A DNA stretch of 64,000 nt, taken from assembly GCF_027497235.1 (NCBI RefSeq), contig NZ_CP114902.1, forward strand, positions 3,609,501 to 3,673,500. The letters are read 5' to 3'. The position numbers were made by a program, and so were the translations under genes. The notes beneath the pieces were generated by a model, which had not been told where the DNA came from, ran no database searches, and was given only the letters and a program-made list of their open reading frames with translations. Of this stretch, positions 37,546 to 46,865 are shown in pieces. Source of the stretch: Micromonospora sp. WMMD1128. Its GTDB lineage: Bacteria > Actinomycetota > Actinomycetes > Mycobacteriales > Micromonosporaceae. Every line of letters begins with the position of its first letter. Positions within the stretch are counted from its first letter, which is position 1.

Positions 37546-38583
37546 ATGCGACCCATTCGCACCATCGCCGCCGTGACCGCGACCGTGCTCGCGCTGACTG
37601 GTCTCAGCGCCTGCGGCGGCGAGGACCCCGCATCCACCGGCTCCTCCGCCGGTGACCGCGTCAAGATCAAGCTCGGGCTGAGCGCCATCAACGCCTCGCA
37701 CCTGTGGGTCGCGGTCGCTCGCGACCAGAAGCTGTTCGACCAATTCGACATCGACTTCGAGCCGGTGGTGTTCCAGGGCGGCGCGGCCCAGGTGCTGCCG
37801 TCGGTGCTGGGCGACTCCACCCAGTTCGGCATCGCCAGCGCCCAGCAGACCATGATCGCCTACCAGAAGGAGCCGAGCCTGGTCATGGTCCTCAACCCGA
37901 TGAACGGCAGCCCGCTGAGCGTCGTGGGCGGCAAGGGCATCACCTCGGTGAACGATCTCAAGGGCCGCACCATCAGCGTGAACTCGGCCGGTTCCAGCGA
38001 GGACTACCACTCGGCGACCGCGTTCCTCGAAGCCAACGGCATCGGTCTGGACGAGGTCAAGTTCGTCACCGGTGGGGCCACCAGCGCCCGGGTGAGCGCG
38101 CTCATCTCCGGCGCCGTGGACGTCGTGCTCTGCTCCCCGCCGGACGTGGACCGGCTCACCGCCACCGGTGCCACCGTCATCGGCAAGGCCAACAGCGTGC
38201 CGAAGCTGCAGAAGGCGGCGTCGTACGTGATCGTCGGCAAGCGGAGCTGGCTGGACGCCAACCAGGACGCGGCGACCCGGTTCGCCAAGGGCTACCGGGC
38301 CACCCAGGAGTTCATGCACGACCCCGCCAACAAGGACAAGGTCACGGCGGTGATCTCCAAGGAGCTGAAGGTGGACCAGGCCGCCGCGGGGAAGGTGTGG
38401 GACTACTGGATCAACGACTTCACCAAGGACGCCGACCGGTCCGGGGCCATCCACGAGGAGAACCTCGTCCAGACGCTGGAGAACGCCCAGGAAGACAAGA
38501 ACAAGGATCTCACCGGGTTCAACGCGGCCGAGCTGCCCAAGCTCTACGACAACCAGTACGCCCAGGCATCGGCCGGAAAGTGA
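37546..38583 (+). CDS. ABC substrate-binding lipoprotein (NMT1/TauA-like)
   Basis: 345 aa from ATG 37546 (GGGG 7 nt upstream), giving a compact lipoprotein signal with lipobox LSAC. The mature part follows the NMT1/SsuA pattern: ligand-binding start IKLGLSAINASHLWVAVARD, then VFQGGAAQVLPSVLGDSTQFG and a hinge near KGRTISVNSAGSSEDY. Third component of the importer; binds the substrate outside the membrane. Confidence 0.9.
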   Translation: MRPIRTIAAVTATVLALTGLSACGGEDPASTGSSAGDRVKIKLGLSAINASHLWVAVARDQKLFDQFDIDFEPVVFQGGAAQVLPSVLGDSTQFGIASAQQTMIAYQKEPSLVMVLNPMNGSPLSVVGGKGITSVNDLKGRTISVNSAGSSEDYHSATAFLEANGIGLDEVKFVTGGATSARVSALISGAVDVVLCSPPDVDRLTATGATVIGKANSVPKLQKAASYVIVGKRSWLDANQDAATRFAKGYRATQEFMHDPANKDKVTAVISKELKVDQAAAGKVWDYWINDFTKDADRSGAIHEENLVQTLENAQEDKNKDLTGFNAAELPKLYDNQYAQASAGK

Positions 38584-38591
38584 GGGACGGC

Positions 38592-40322
38592 ATGGACACC
38601 GACAAGACCGTCCTGCGGGACGGCATGCGGATCAGCTTCGACGTGCCCATCGAGATGGACGACGGCCTGGTGCTCTACGCCGACGTGTTCGCGCCGGTGG
38701 ACGAGGGCCGTTACCCGGTGCTGATGACCATGGGCCCGTACGCCAAGGGCCTGGCCTTCCAGGAGGGCTGGAAGTTCAACTGGGACAAGCTGGTCCGGGA
38801 CTTCCCCGAGGTGGCCGAGGGGACCTCGAACGCGTACGCCAACTGGGAGACCGTCGACCCGGAGAAGTGGGTGCCGGACGGCTACGTCTGCGTCCGGGTG
38901 GACTCCCGTGGCGCCGGGCGCTCGGCGGGCGTGCTGGATCCGTGGTCGCCCCGGGAGACCCGGGACTACTACGACTGCATCGAGTGGGCCGGGGTGCAGC
39001 CCTGGTCGAACGGCAAGGTGGGGCTCAGCGGCATCTCCTACTACGCCATGAACCAGTGGCACGTCGCCGCGCTGCAACCGCCGCACCTGACCGCGATGCT
39101 CGTGCAGGAGGGCGCCGCCGACTTCTACCGCGAGTTCTGCCGGCACGGCGGCATCCTCAGCCGCTTCCTCGGCGGCTGGTTCCAGGGCCTGATCAAGCAG
39201 GTGCAGCACGGCCTCGGTGACAACGGCCCGGTCAGCCGGGTGACCGGCGAGCCGGTCGCCGGCCCGGAGACGCTCACCCCGGAGGAGTTGGCCCGCAACC
39301 GGGTCGACCCGTACGAGACGGCGGTCGAGCACCCGTTGCTCGACTCGTTCTCCACCGACCGCACCGCCGACCTGTCGAAGGTCGTCACGCCGTTCCTGTC
39401 CTGCGGCAACTGGGGCGGACAGGGCCTGCACCCGCGCGGCAACATCGAGGGCTACCTGGGCGCCGCCTCGACGCAGAAGTGGCTGGAGATGCACGGCGAC
39501 ACGCACTCGTCGGGCTTCTACACCGACTACGGGGTGGCCCTGCAGAAGCGGTTCTTCGGACACTTCCTCCAGGGCGCCGACACCGGATGGGAGAAGCAGC
39601 CACCGGTGGCGCTGCGCGTGCGCCACCCGGGTGAGGTGTTCGTCGACCGCGGCGAACAGGAGTGGCCGCTGGCCCGGACGCGGTGGACGAAGTTCTACCT
39701 GAACGCCGCGGACCGCACGTTGGACGCCGACTTCACCCCCGGCGACGCGGTCAGCTACCGGACCACAGGCGACGGGGTCACCTTCCTGAGCGCACCGCTG
39801 GCCGAGCAGACCGAGATCACCGGGCCGGTGGCGGCCAAGCTGTTCCTCTCCTCGGACACCATCGACGCCGACGTGTTCGCCTGCCTCCAGGTCTTCGACC
39901 CGGACGGCAACGAGATCACCTTCCAGGGCTCGAACGATCCGCGTACGCCGATCGGGCTGGGCTGGCTGCGCGCCTCGCACCGGAAGCTGGACCCGCAGCG
40001 CTCGTTGCCGTACCGGCCGTGGCACACGCACGACGAGATCCAGCCGTTGACCCCCGGTGAGCCGGTCGAGCTGGACATCGAGATCTGGCCGACCTGCCTG
40101 GTGATCCCGCCCGGCTGCCGGATCGGTCTGCTGATCCGGGGGCGCGACTACGACAACGGGGCCGAGGCCACCCCCGGCGCCCGCTACCCGTTGCGCGGCA
40201 TCGGCCCCTTCCGCCACGACGACGAGCGGGACCGCCCGGCGGACGTCTTCGGCGGGACCAACGTCCTGCACTTCGCCGACGGGCAGGAGTCCTACCTGCT
40301 CCTCCCGGTCATCCCGCGGTAG
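38592..40322 (+). CDS. CocE/NonD-family hydrolase (X-Pro dipeptidyl-peptidase-like)
   Basis: 576 aa, the normal length for CocE-type esterases and related acylaminopeptidases. The alpha/beta hydrolase core has VRVDSRGAGRS, the nucleophile Ser in GLSGISYYAMNQW, and a late His in EMHGDTHSSGFY. The C-terminal 200 residues are a jelly-roll domain (ITGPVAAKLFLSSD, CRIGLLIRGRDYDNG). No signal peptide, so it acts on imported substrate. It starts 8 bp after the binding-protein gene. The family cleaves esters and amides such as cocaine and proline-ended dipeptides. Confidence 0.9.
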   Translation: MDTDKTVLRDGMRISFDVPIEMDDGLVLYADVFAPVDEGRYPVLMTMGPYAKGLAFQEGWKFNWDKLVRDFPEVAEGTSNAYANWETVDPEKWVPDGYVCVRVDSRGAGRSAGVLDPWSPRETRDYYDCIEWAGVQPWSNGKVGLSGISYYAMNQWHVAALQPPHLTAMLVQEGAADFYREFCRHGGILSRFLGGWFQGLIKQVQHGLGDNGPVSRVTGEPVAGPETLTPEELARNRVDPYETAVEHPLLDSFSTDRTADLSKVVTPFLSCGNWGGQGLHPRGNIEGYLGAASTQKWLEMHGDTHSSGFYTDYGVALQKRFFGHFLQGADTGWEKQPPVALRVRHPGEVFVDRGEQEWPLARTRWTKFYLNAADRTLDADFTPGDAVSYRTTGDGVTFLSAPLAEQTEITGPVAAKLFLSSDTIDADVFACLQVFDPDGNEITFQGSNDPRTPIGLGWLRASHRKLDPQRSLPYRPWHTHDEIQPLTPGEPVELDIEIWPTCLVIPPGCRIGLLIRGRDYDNGAEATPGARYPLRGIGPFRHDDERDRPADVFGGTNVLHFADGQESYLLLPVIPR

Positions 40323-40324
40323 CC

Positions 40325-41290
40325 GTGATCGTCGACCTGCACAGCCACTACCTCCCGCCGTCGGCGGTCGGGCCGGGCTCGCCGGTGTCGGCGGGCCCGG
40401 CCACGGAACAGACCGTGCTGAGCTTCGACGGTGCCGACTACCGGGTGCCGCAGGCGTTGTTGAACGCGGAGCAGCAGGTCACCGACGCGCAGCGGCAGGG
40501 GCTCGACCGTCGGGTCCTGCTCGTTCCCCCGTTCGCCGTCCGGTACGAACTCGCGCCACGTGCCGGCGTGGACTGGTCCCGCCGGCTCAACGACGGCATC
40601 GCCGCCGCCGTCCAGGCGTACCCCCGGCACCTGATCGGTTTCGCGGTGGTGCCCCTGCAGGCCGGCGGGGAGGCCGCCGCGGCGGAACTCGTCGCGGCCG
40701 TCCGGGGTCGGGGGATGTCCGGGGTCGAGGTGCTGACGAGTGTCGGCGGCGAGCCCATCGACGCGCCGGAACTGGAGCCGTTCTGGGCCGCCGCCGCCGA
40801 ACTCGGCGTCCCGGTCTTCGTCCACCCGCACTTCGTCTCCGGCGCCGCCCGGATGTCCCGATTCCACCTGCGCAACCTGGTCGGCAATCCGACCGAGACC
40901 GCGCTCACCGGAGCGCAGCTGCTCTTCGGTGGGCTGCTCGACCGGCACCCCGGACTGACGGTCGTGCTCGCCCACGGTGGTGGCGCCCTGCCCCACCTGG
41001 TCGGCCGGCTCGAACACGGCCACCGGCACCGCGCCGAACTCGCCGACCTGCCGACCGGTCCGCGCGCCCAACTCCGTCGTTTCCACTACGACTCGGTGGT
41101 CTTCGACCCGACCGTGCTGCGTCACGTCGGGGAGATCGTCGGCTTCGACCGCCTCGTCGTCGGCAGCGACTATCCGTTCGACATGGCCGACGAGGACCCG
41201 GTCGGGTTTGTCGCCTCGGCGGACCTGCCCCGCACCGTCACCGAGTCCGTCCTGCACGCCGCTGCCCGGGTGCTGCCCGGCTTGACCTGA
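40325..41290 (+). CDS. Amidohydrolase-2 family (ACMSD-like) enzyme
   Basis: 321 aa, GTG start 2 bp after the preceding stop. It opens with the metal-binding HSHYLPP after a beta strand (MIVDLHSH). It continues with VFVHPHFVSG, VLAHGGGALPHLVGRLEHG and the late Asp in VVGSDYPFDMADED. This matches the aminocarboxymuconate-semialdehyde decarboxylase / resorcylate decarboxylase group, which performs non-oxidative decarboxylation or hydrolysis with one divalent metal. A link to the downstream aminomuconate operon is possible but they are 18 kb apart. Confidence 0.87.
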   Translation: MIVDLHSHYLPPSAVGPGSPVSAGPATEQTVLSFDGADYRVPQALLNAEQQVTDAQRQGLDRRVLLVPPFAVRYELAPRAGVDWSRRLNDGIAAAVQAYPRHLIGFAVVPLQAGGEAAAAELVAAVRGRGMSGVEVLTSVGGEPIDAPELEPFWAAAAELGVPVFVHPHFVSGAARMSRFHLRNLVGNPTETALTGAQLLFGGLLDRHPGLTVVLAHGGGALPHLVGRLEHGHRHRAELADLPTGPRAQLRRFHYDSVVFDPTVLRHVGEIVGFDRLVVGSDYPFDMADEDPVGFVASADLPRTVTESVLHAAARVLPGLT

Positions 41291-41302
41291 GAGGAGCCAC
41301 AC

Positions 41303-41980
41303 GTGGCACTACCGCCCGAGGTGGCCGACCGCATCACCGTGCGGGACACCGCGCTGCTCGTCATCGACATGCAACGGCGACACCTGGACGTGGACGGCGT
41401 GGGCTACCACACGCTGCCGCCGGAGAAGGCGCGCGAGGTCACGGCGCGCACCGGCGAGGCGCTGACGGTCGCCCGGGCCGCCGGCATGCCCGTGGTGCAC
41501 GTGGCGACCTGGAAGAAGGCGGCCGGGCTGGACGCGCCGCGTCAGCACCGGAATCCGTTCATGGCCTGGCAGAACGGCAAGCCGATCGTCGGCGCGTCGT
41601 TCCTGCGGCAGGACGGCAAGTGCGTCGAGGGCAGCCCGTACGCCGAGTTCATGCCGGCCACCGAGCCGCTGCCGTCCGAGCCGGTGGTGGTCAAGCACCG
41701 CTACAGCGGTTTCTACGCCACCGAACTCGAACTCGTGCTGCGGGAACTCGGCGTCCGCACCCTCGTGGTGGCCGGCGTGAACACCAACAACTGCGTCCTG
41801 CACACCTCCTTCGACGCGCAGGCCCGGGACTTCGGTGTGGTGCTGCTCGCCGACTGCTGCGGCAGCATGAACGGCGACGAGCTGCACCGCATGGGGTTAC
41901 GCCAGATCGAGACGTCGGTCGGGTGGTTGTCCACCGTGGATGAACTGGCCGGGCTCCTGACCGTGGCGGTGGCGTCGTGA
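41303..41980 (+). CDS. Isochorismatase-like cysteine hydrolase
   Basis: 225 aa, GTG 41303 with AGGAG upstream. The catalytic triad of N-carbamoylsarcosine amidase-type enzymes is visible: Asp in LLVIDMQR, Lys in VVKHRYSGFYATEL and Cys in NTNNCVLHT, next to the family's cis-peptide region. Predicted to hydrolyse an amide or carbamoyl group to acid plus ammonia. It carries a TTA codon at 41897-41899. The stop overlaps the following SDR start. Confidence 0.9.
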   Translation: MALPPEVADRITVRDTALLVIDMQRRHLDVDGVGYHTLPPEKAREVTARTGEALTVARAAGMPVVHVATWKKAAGLDAPRQHRNPFMAWQNGKPIVGASFLRQDGKCVEGSPYAEFMPATEPLPSEPVVVKHRYSGFYATELELVLRELGVRTLVVAGVNTNNCVLHTSFDAQARDFGVVLLADCCGSMNGDELHRMGLRQIETSVGWLSTVDELAGLLTVAVAS

Positions 41981-42717
41981 GCGGCCGGCTCGCCGGCCGG
42001 ACCGCGCTGATCACCGGCGCGGGGCGGGGCTTCGGCCGGGCCATCGCGGAGGCGTTCCTCGACGAGGGCGCCACCGTGGCGCTGCACCATCACCGCACCC
42101 CGGTGACGGACCTGACCGACAGGTTCCCCGACCGGGCCTCGGCGCTGCGGGCCGACCTCACCGACCCGGCGGCCACCCGGCAACTCGCCGCGGACGCGCT
42201 GGCCGCCCTCGGCTCGGTGGAGATCCTGGTCAACAACGCCGGGGTGATGGCGGTCGGCGCGTTCGCCGAGTCCACCGAGGAGCAGTGGGCCAGCGACATC
42301 GGCCTGAACATCTGGGCGCCGCTGCGCGTCACCCATGCCCTGCTGCCGTCGATGACCGCCCAGGGCCACGGCAAGATCATCAACATCTCGTCCCAGCTCG
42401 CCCTGAAGTCCTGGGACCGTGGCGCGGTCTACGCCGGCACCAAGGGCTTCCTGCTGAGCTGGACCAAGTCCCTGGCCGCGGAGGCCGGACCGCACGGCAT
42501 CACGGTCAACGCGATCGGCCCCGGCTCCATCGTCACCGACATGAACAAGGACATCTTCCCCGATTCCGCGGCCGAACGGGCGAAGGCCGCCGAACTGCCA
42601 CTGCGCCGGCTGGGCACGCCCGCCGACGTGGCCGGGGTGGCGGTGTTCCTGGCGTCGGCGGCCGGCGACTTCATGACCGGTCAGATGCTCGGCATCAACG
42701 GCGGGAGCCAGATGTGA
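41977..42717 (+). CDS. Short-chain dehydrogenase/reductase
   Basis: 246 aa classical SDR: TGAGRGFG nucleotide-binding motif, NNAGVM, catalytic Ser in ISSQLALKSW, YAGTK, and NAIGPGSI after it. The GTG overlaps the isochorismatase-like stop; the end overlaps the next GTG (GTGA). Probably oxidises a hydroxyl or reduces a ketone of the pathway intermediate. Confidence 0.92.
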   Translation: MSGRLAGRTALITGAGRGFGRAIAEAFLDEGATVALHHHRTPVTDLTDRFPDRASALRADLTDPAATRQLAADALAALGSVEILVNNAGVMAVGAFAESTEEQWASDIGLNIWAPLRVTHALLPSMTAQGHGKIINISSQLALKSWDRGAVYAGTKGFLLSWTKSLAAEAGPHGITVNAIGPGSIVTDMNKDIFPDSAAERAKAAELPLRRLGTPADVAGVAVFLASAAGDFMTGQMLGINGGSQM

Positions 42718-43898
42718 ACACCGATCTGCCAAGCCCCGCACGCGCGGCCGACGTCGACCTCGGCAAGGTCCGGCGGTGGCTGACGGAACACACCGACGAC
42801 CTGCTGGCCGACCTGGCGGCGTACGTGTCGCTGGAGACGCCGAGCGACAGCAAACCGCACCTGGACGAGGCCCTGCGGTGGCTCACCGACCAGGTGACCG
42901 CGACGCTCGGCCCGCCGGAGTCGTCGACCCGGCACGACGGCGGCGCGCTCGGCGACACGCTCGTCGCCGACTTCCCCGGTCTCGGACCGCGACGGCTGCT
43001 GCTGCTCTGCCACTACGACACCGTGTGGAGCGCCGGCACGCTCGCCGACTGGCCCTACGCCCGGTCCGGGCCGACCGCCACCGGGCCGGGCATCTTCGAC
43101 ATGAAGGCCGGCCTCGTCCAGGGCCTCTGGGCGATCCGGGCGCTCGACGCGGTCGGACTGCCCCGGCCGCCGTTGCGGATCGTCCTCAACGGCGACGAAG
43201 AGCTGGGCAGCATCTTCTCCCGCCCGACGGTGGAGGCGTCCGCGGACGGGGTCGACGCCGCCCTGGTGCTGGAGCCGGGCGTGCACGGCGCGGTGAAGAC
43301 CGCCCGCAAGGGCGTCGGCATCTTCCGGATCGAGGTGGACGGCGTGGAGGCGCACGCGGGCCTCGACCCCGAACGCGGGGTCAGCGCCATCGACGAGATG
43401 GCGCGCGTCGTCCTGCGACTGCGCGCGCTCGAGGACCTCGACCGGGGCACCAGCGTCAACATCGGCACCGTGACCGGCGGCTCCCGGACCAACGTGATCG
43501 CCGGGCGGGCCCGCGCGATGCTCGACGTCCGGGTGACCACACCCGAGGAGGCGACCCGCATCGAGACCGCGGTCGCCGCCCTGCGGCCGACGCACGAGAA
43601 GCTCGCCGTGCGGATCAGCGGCGGCTGGAACCGGCCGCCGATGCCCCGCACACCAGGCATCGCGGCGATGTACGACCTGGCCCGGGCGCTTGCCGCCGGC
43701 CACGGCGAGGACCTCGACGAGTGCGCGGCCGGCGGCGGCAGCGACGCCAACTTCCTGGCCGCGCTCGGCCTGCCCGTGCTGGACGGGATCGGCGCCGTCG
43801 GCGACGGCGCGCACGCCCGCGGCGAGCACATCCTGGTCGAGCCGACGATCGCCCGGACCGCGCTGGTGGCCGGCCTGATCTGTCTGTTCGCGCAATGA
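42714..43898 (+). CDS. M20-family metallopeptidase (CPG2-like)
   Basis: 394 aa. Zinc-site motifs: CHYDTVW, the bridging Asp in GIFDMKAG, the catalytic Glu pair in NGDEELGS, and the late His in GDGAHARGEH. The dimerisation domain lies between (VDGVEAHAGLDPERGVSA). Like carboxypeptidase G2 it should remove a C-terminal Glu or similar amino acid from an N-acyl derivative. GTG 42714 overlaps the SDR stop and the end overlaps the next ATG. Confidence 0.9.
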   Translation: MNTDLPSPARAADVDLGKVRRWLTEHTDDLLADLAAYVSLETPSDSKPHLDEALRWLTDQVTATLGPPESSTRHDGGALGDTLVADFPGLGPRRLLLLCHYDTVWSAGTLADWPYARSGPTATGPGIFDMKAGLVQGLWAIRALDAVGLPRPPLRIVLNGDEELGSIFSRPTVEASADGVDAALVLEPGVHGAVKTARKGVGIFRIEVDGVEAHAGLDPERGVSAIDEMARVVLRLRALEDLDRGTSVNIGTVTGGSRTNVIAGRARAMLDVRVTTPEEATRIETAVAALRPTHEKLAVRISGGWNRPPMPRTPGIAAMYDLARALAAGHGEDLDECAAGGGSDANFLAALGLPVLDGIGAVGDGAHARGEHILVEPTIARTALVAGLICLFAQ

Positions 43899-44731
43899 CC
43901 GGTGCGACGCTACGCGGCGAGCTGGTGAGCATCCCCACCGACACCACCCCGCTCGACGGCCTCCTGTACGAACCGGAGGGCGGCGCCCTCGCCGGGGCGG
44001 TGATCTTCTTCCACGGCAACACGATGAACTTCTACGTCGGGCCGCCCCGGTTCCTGCCACCCCGGCTGATCGCCATGGGGTTCGCCTGCCTGGCCTTCAA
44101 CCGGCGCGCCCACGACGTGCTCAGCGTCCGCGGTGACAAGGAACGGATGGAGGGCGGCGCCTTCCAGACCACCGCCGAGGCGCTTGCCGACCACGCGACC
44201 GCCGCGGACTGGCTGGCCGGACGGGGCTACCCCGCGCCGGTGGTGATCGGGCACAGCAACGGCGGCATGATGGCCGCGCCGCACGTCGCCGAACGGCCGG
44301 ACACACCCGCCCTCGTGCTGCTCTCCGCCGGGCGCGGCGGCCCGGCGCAGACCCAGCGGGACGGGTTGCTCGCCGGGTCACGGCTGCCCGAGATGCGCCG
44401 CCGGGCCGAGGAGATGGTGGCGGCCGGGCGCGGCGACGAGCTGATGCTGATGCCCGGCTGGTGGTACGTGATCACCGCGCGCAGCTTCCTCGACCGGATC
44501 ACCACCGTGCCGGACCTGCTGGCGTACGCGCCGGCGATCGCCTGCCCGACGCTCTACGTGCGCGGGGACACGGAACCCGAGGCGACGTTCCCCGGCACCC
44601 GGTTCCGGGACCTGACCGCGGGTCCGTGCGAATCGGTGGTGGTGCCCGGCTGCGACCACTTCTACAACGGACGCGAGGCCCAGGTGACCGCGATCGTCGC
44701 CGACTTCCTTCACCGATGGGTGTCACCATGA
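43895..44731 (+). CDS. Alpha/beta hydrolase
   Basis: 278 aa. Oxyanion strand VIFFHGNTMNF, nucleophile elbow GHSNGG, late Asp in LYVRGDTEPEA and late His in GCDHFYNG form a full triad. No signal peptide. Both ends overlap neighbours by 4 bp (ATGA). Probably an esterase or C-C hydrolase in the same degradative route as the flanking peptidases. Confidence 0.87.
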   Translation: MTGATLRGELVSIPTDTTPLDGLLYEPEGGALAGAVIFFHGNTMNFYVGPPRFLPPRLIAMGFACLAFNRRAHDVLSVRGDKERMEGGAFQTTAEALADHATAADWLAGRGYPAPVVIGHSNGGMMAAPHVAERPDTPALVLLSAGRGGPAQTQRDGLLAGSRLPEMRRRAEEMVAAGRGDELMLMPGWWYVITARSFLDRITTVPDLLAYAPAIACPTLYVRGDTEPEATFPGTRFRDLTAGPCESVVVPGCDHFYNGREAQVTAIVADFLHRWVSP

Positions 44732-45915
44732 CCTACGACGGCTACCAGGCGTTCTCCTTCCTGCGACCGGGTGTGGACTATCCACGGATCGACCTGGCCC
44801 CGACCTTCGGCCGGGTCCCCGCGTACGACCTCGGCCTCACCCCCGACCAGGCGGAACGCGCGGCCCGGCTGCTGCGCGAGAACATCGTGATCAGCCTGCA
44901 CGAACACCCGCAGAACTTTCCCGCCGACATGGGCCGGCTCGGCGAGTACAACCGGGCCGGCCGCCAGTTCACCAGCTACGAGGGGCTGGCCGCGTCCGGG
45001 CTCACCGCGGTGTTCGACAACCTGATGGACGGCACCGGCTGCATCGTCAGCCACACCGGCTGGAGCTGGGAGGACACCGTCTACGACATCGGCATGCGCC
45101 GGGCCGACCTCGCCAAGCAGTCGTACGCCCACGTCGTGCAGGACCTGCGCGACATCGAACGGGCCCACCGGGACGGTACGGTCGGCATCGTCCTGTCGCT
45201 GGAGGCCGCCACCCCGATCGAGAACCAGGTCGACCGGATCGACATCCTCTACGGGCTGGGCATCCGGCAGATGGGAATCGCCTACTCGGAGGCCAACACG
45301 CTCGGTGGTGGCCTCAAGGAACGGCGCGACGGCGGGCTGACCGCGTTCGGCCGGCGCGCGGTGGAACGGATGAACCGCCTCGGCATCGCCATCGACGTCT
45401 CGCACTCCGGCGACCGCACCTGCCTGGACACCATCGCCGAGTCCGCCGCGCCCGTGCTGATCACCCACGCCGGCGCCCGCGCGGTGTGGCCGACGTCCCG
45501 GATGAAACCCGACGAGGTCCTGGTGGCCTGCGCCGAACGCGGCGGGTTGATCGGCATCGAGGCCGCGCCGCACACCACGATCTCCGCCGCCCATCCGCGG
45601 CACGACATCAACTCGGTGATGGACCACTTCCGCTACTGCGTCGACCTGATGGGCATCGACCACGTCACCTTCGGCCCGGACACCCTGTACGGCGATCACG
45701 TCGCGCTGCACCGGGAACTGGCCCGGTCGCCCGGGTTCACCGAACCGCCGCTCGTCGCGCCGTTCGAGCCGGTCGAGTACGTGGCCGGGGTGGAGAACCC
45801 GACCGAGGGCCTCGCCAACATCATCGGCTGGCTGGTCCGGGAGGGCTACGCCGACGCCGACATCACTGCCGTCACCGGCGGCAACGTGCTGCGGGTGCTC
45901 GACCAGACCTGGTGA
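44728..45915 (+). CDS. M19-family membrane-dipeptidase-like hydrolase
   Basis: 395 aa from ATG 44728, overlapping the preceding stop. The metal-dependent barrel pattern of renal dipeptidase is present: an early HEHPQN in place of the usual HxD, the bridging Glu in LSLEAATP, DVSHSGDRT, LITHAGARA and GPDTLYGDH. It lacks a signal peptide. The family cleaves dipeptides and beta-lactam rings. Last gene of the ten-gene operon; no strong terminator follows within 34 bp. Confidence 0.87.
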   Translation: MTYDGYQAFSFLRPGVDYPRIDLAPTFGRVPAYDLGLTPDQAERAARLLRENIVISLHEHPQNFPADMGRLGEYNRAGRQFTSYEGLAASGLTAVFDNLMDGTGCIVSHTGWSWEDTVYDIGMRRADLAKQSYAHVVQDLRDIERAHRDGTVGIVLSLEAATPIENQVDRIDILYGLGIRQMGIAYSEANTLGGGLKERRDGGLTAFGRRAVERMNRLGIAIDVSHSGDRTCLDTIAESAAPVLITHAGARAVWPTSRMKPDEVLVACAERGGLIGIEAAPHTTISAAHPRHDINSVMDHFRYCVDLMGIDHVTFGPDTLYGDHVALHRELARSPGFTEPPLVAPFEPVEYVAGVENPTEGLANIIGWLVREGYADADITAVTGGNVLRVLDQTW

Positions 45916-45949
45916 CCCGGCCGAGCCGCCGCGGGCCTCGGGGGGACCG

Positions 45950-46720
45950 TCACCCGGGCAACCCGACGCCGGTGAGCTCCGCGCACCGGACGAGCAGTTC
46001 GTCCCCCACCGGGTCGATCCGCCCGCGCTCCGGGCGCCAGTCGCGGTCACTCACGTAGTCTCCGCTGACCAGGGCGTCGGGCTCGGTGCCCACGGCGAGG
46101 CGCACCTGGGCCCGCGCGGCGTCGTCCGGGCTCGTCGGCGCGGCGTCGCCACCCATCCTGGTGCGCACCCAGCCGGGGTCGACCGCGTTGCTCAGGACGT
46201 CGGGCCACCGCCGGGCCAGGGCGAACGCGAGCGCCAGGTCCAGCAGCTTCGAGGTGGAGTACGCCTCGACCCCGTTCCACGGACGCGCGTCGTACCGCAG
46301 GTCGGTCAGGTCGGGCACGCCGTCGGCGGCCATCGCCGACGACACGAACACCAGCCGCCCGGGCCGGGGCGACAGGGCCGTCAACAGGTACGGCGCGAGC
46401 ACGTTCACCTGGAACGTCGACTCCAGCCCGTCCCGGGTCAGCTCCCGGGCCGGGGCGTCCAGCCGGGCGATCCCGGCGTTGTGCACGACGGCGTCCAGCC
46501 GGCCGTACCCGGACAGCGACCGGGCGAGCGCGGTGGTCTCCTCGATCGAAGCCAGGTCGCCGACCACGATCGCCTCCGCCGCCGGAAGCGCCGTCTTGGC
46601 GACCGCCGCCCGTTCCTCGTTGCGGGCGTGCAGCACGACCCGGTGCCCCCGGGCGAGAAGTTGCGCCGCGGTCCGCCGGCCGATGCCGTCCACCGAGCCG
46701 GTGACCAGAATGCTGCCCAT
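45950..46720 (-). CDS. Short-chain dehydrogenase (retinol-dehydrogenase-like)
   Basis: 256 aa. TGSVDGIG cofactor motif, HNAGIARL, FVSSAMAADG and YSTSK catalytic motif. The strong GGAGGGA lies just upstream of ATG 46720. Convergent with the catabolic operon and alone on its strand. Substrate unknown. Confidence 0.88.
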   Translation of the reverse strand: MGSILVTGSVDGIGRRTAAQLLARGHRVVLHARNEERAAVAKTALPAAEAIVVGDLASIEETTALARSLSGYGRLDAVVHNAGIARLDAPARELTRDGLESTFQVNVLAPYLLTALSPRPGRLVFVSSAMAADGVPDLTDLRYDARPWNGVEAYSTSKLLDLALAFALARRWPDVLSNAVDPGWVRTRMGGDAAPTSPDDAARAQVRLAVGTEPDALVSGDYVSDRDWRPERGRIDPVGDELLVRCAELTGVGLPG

Positions 46721-46865
46721 GTCGTTCCCTCCGTCGTCGTGCGGCCCGCCCCGGCACCGCGTGGAATTCGATGGGAAAGCTCTCCCGCACAGCTTGGCGG
46801 CGGCTTAACGCGCCCACCGGCCACCCACCAAGTCGGACCCAAGTGGCGGCTGCTGTGCTGCGCCC

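Noticed and set aside
40325..41290. ACMSD-like enzyme as part of the downstream aminomuconate operon
   Set aside because: It is 18 kb away, on the other strand and inside a different, overlapping operon; the family has many other substrates.
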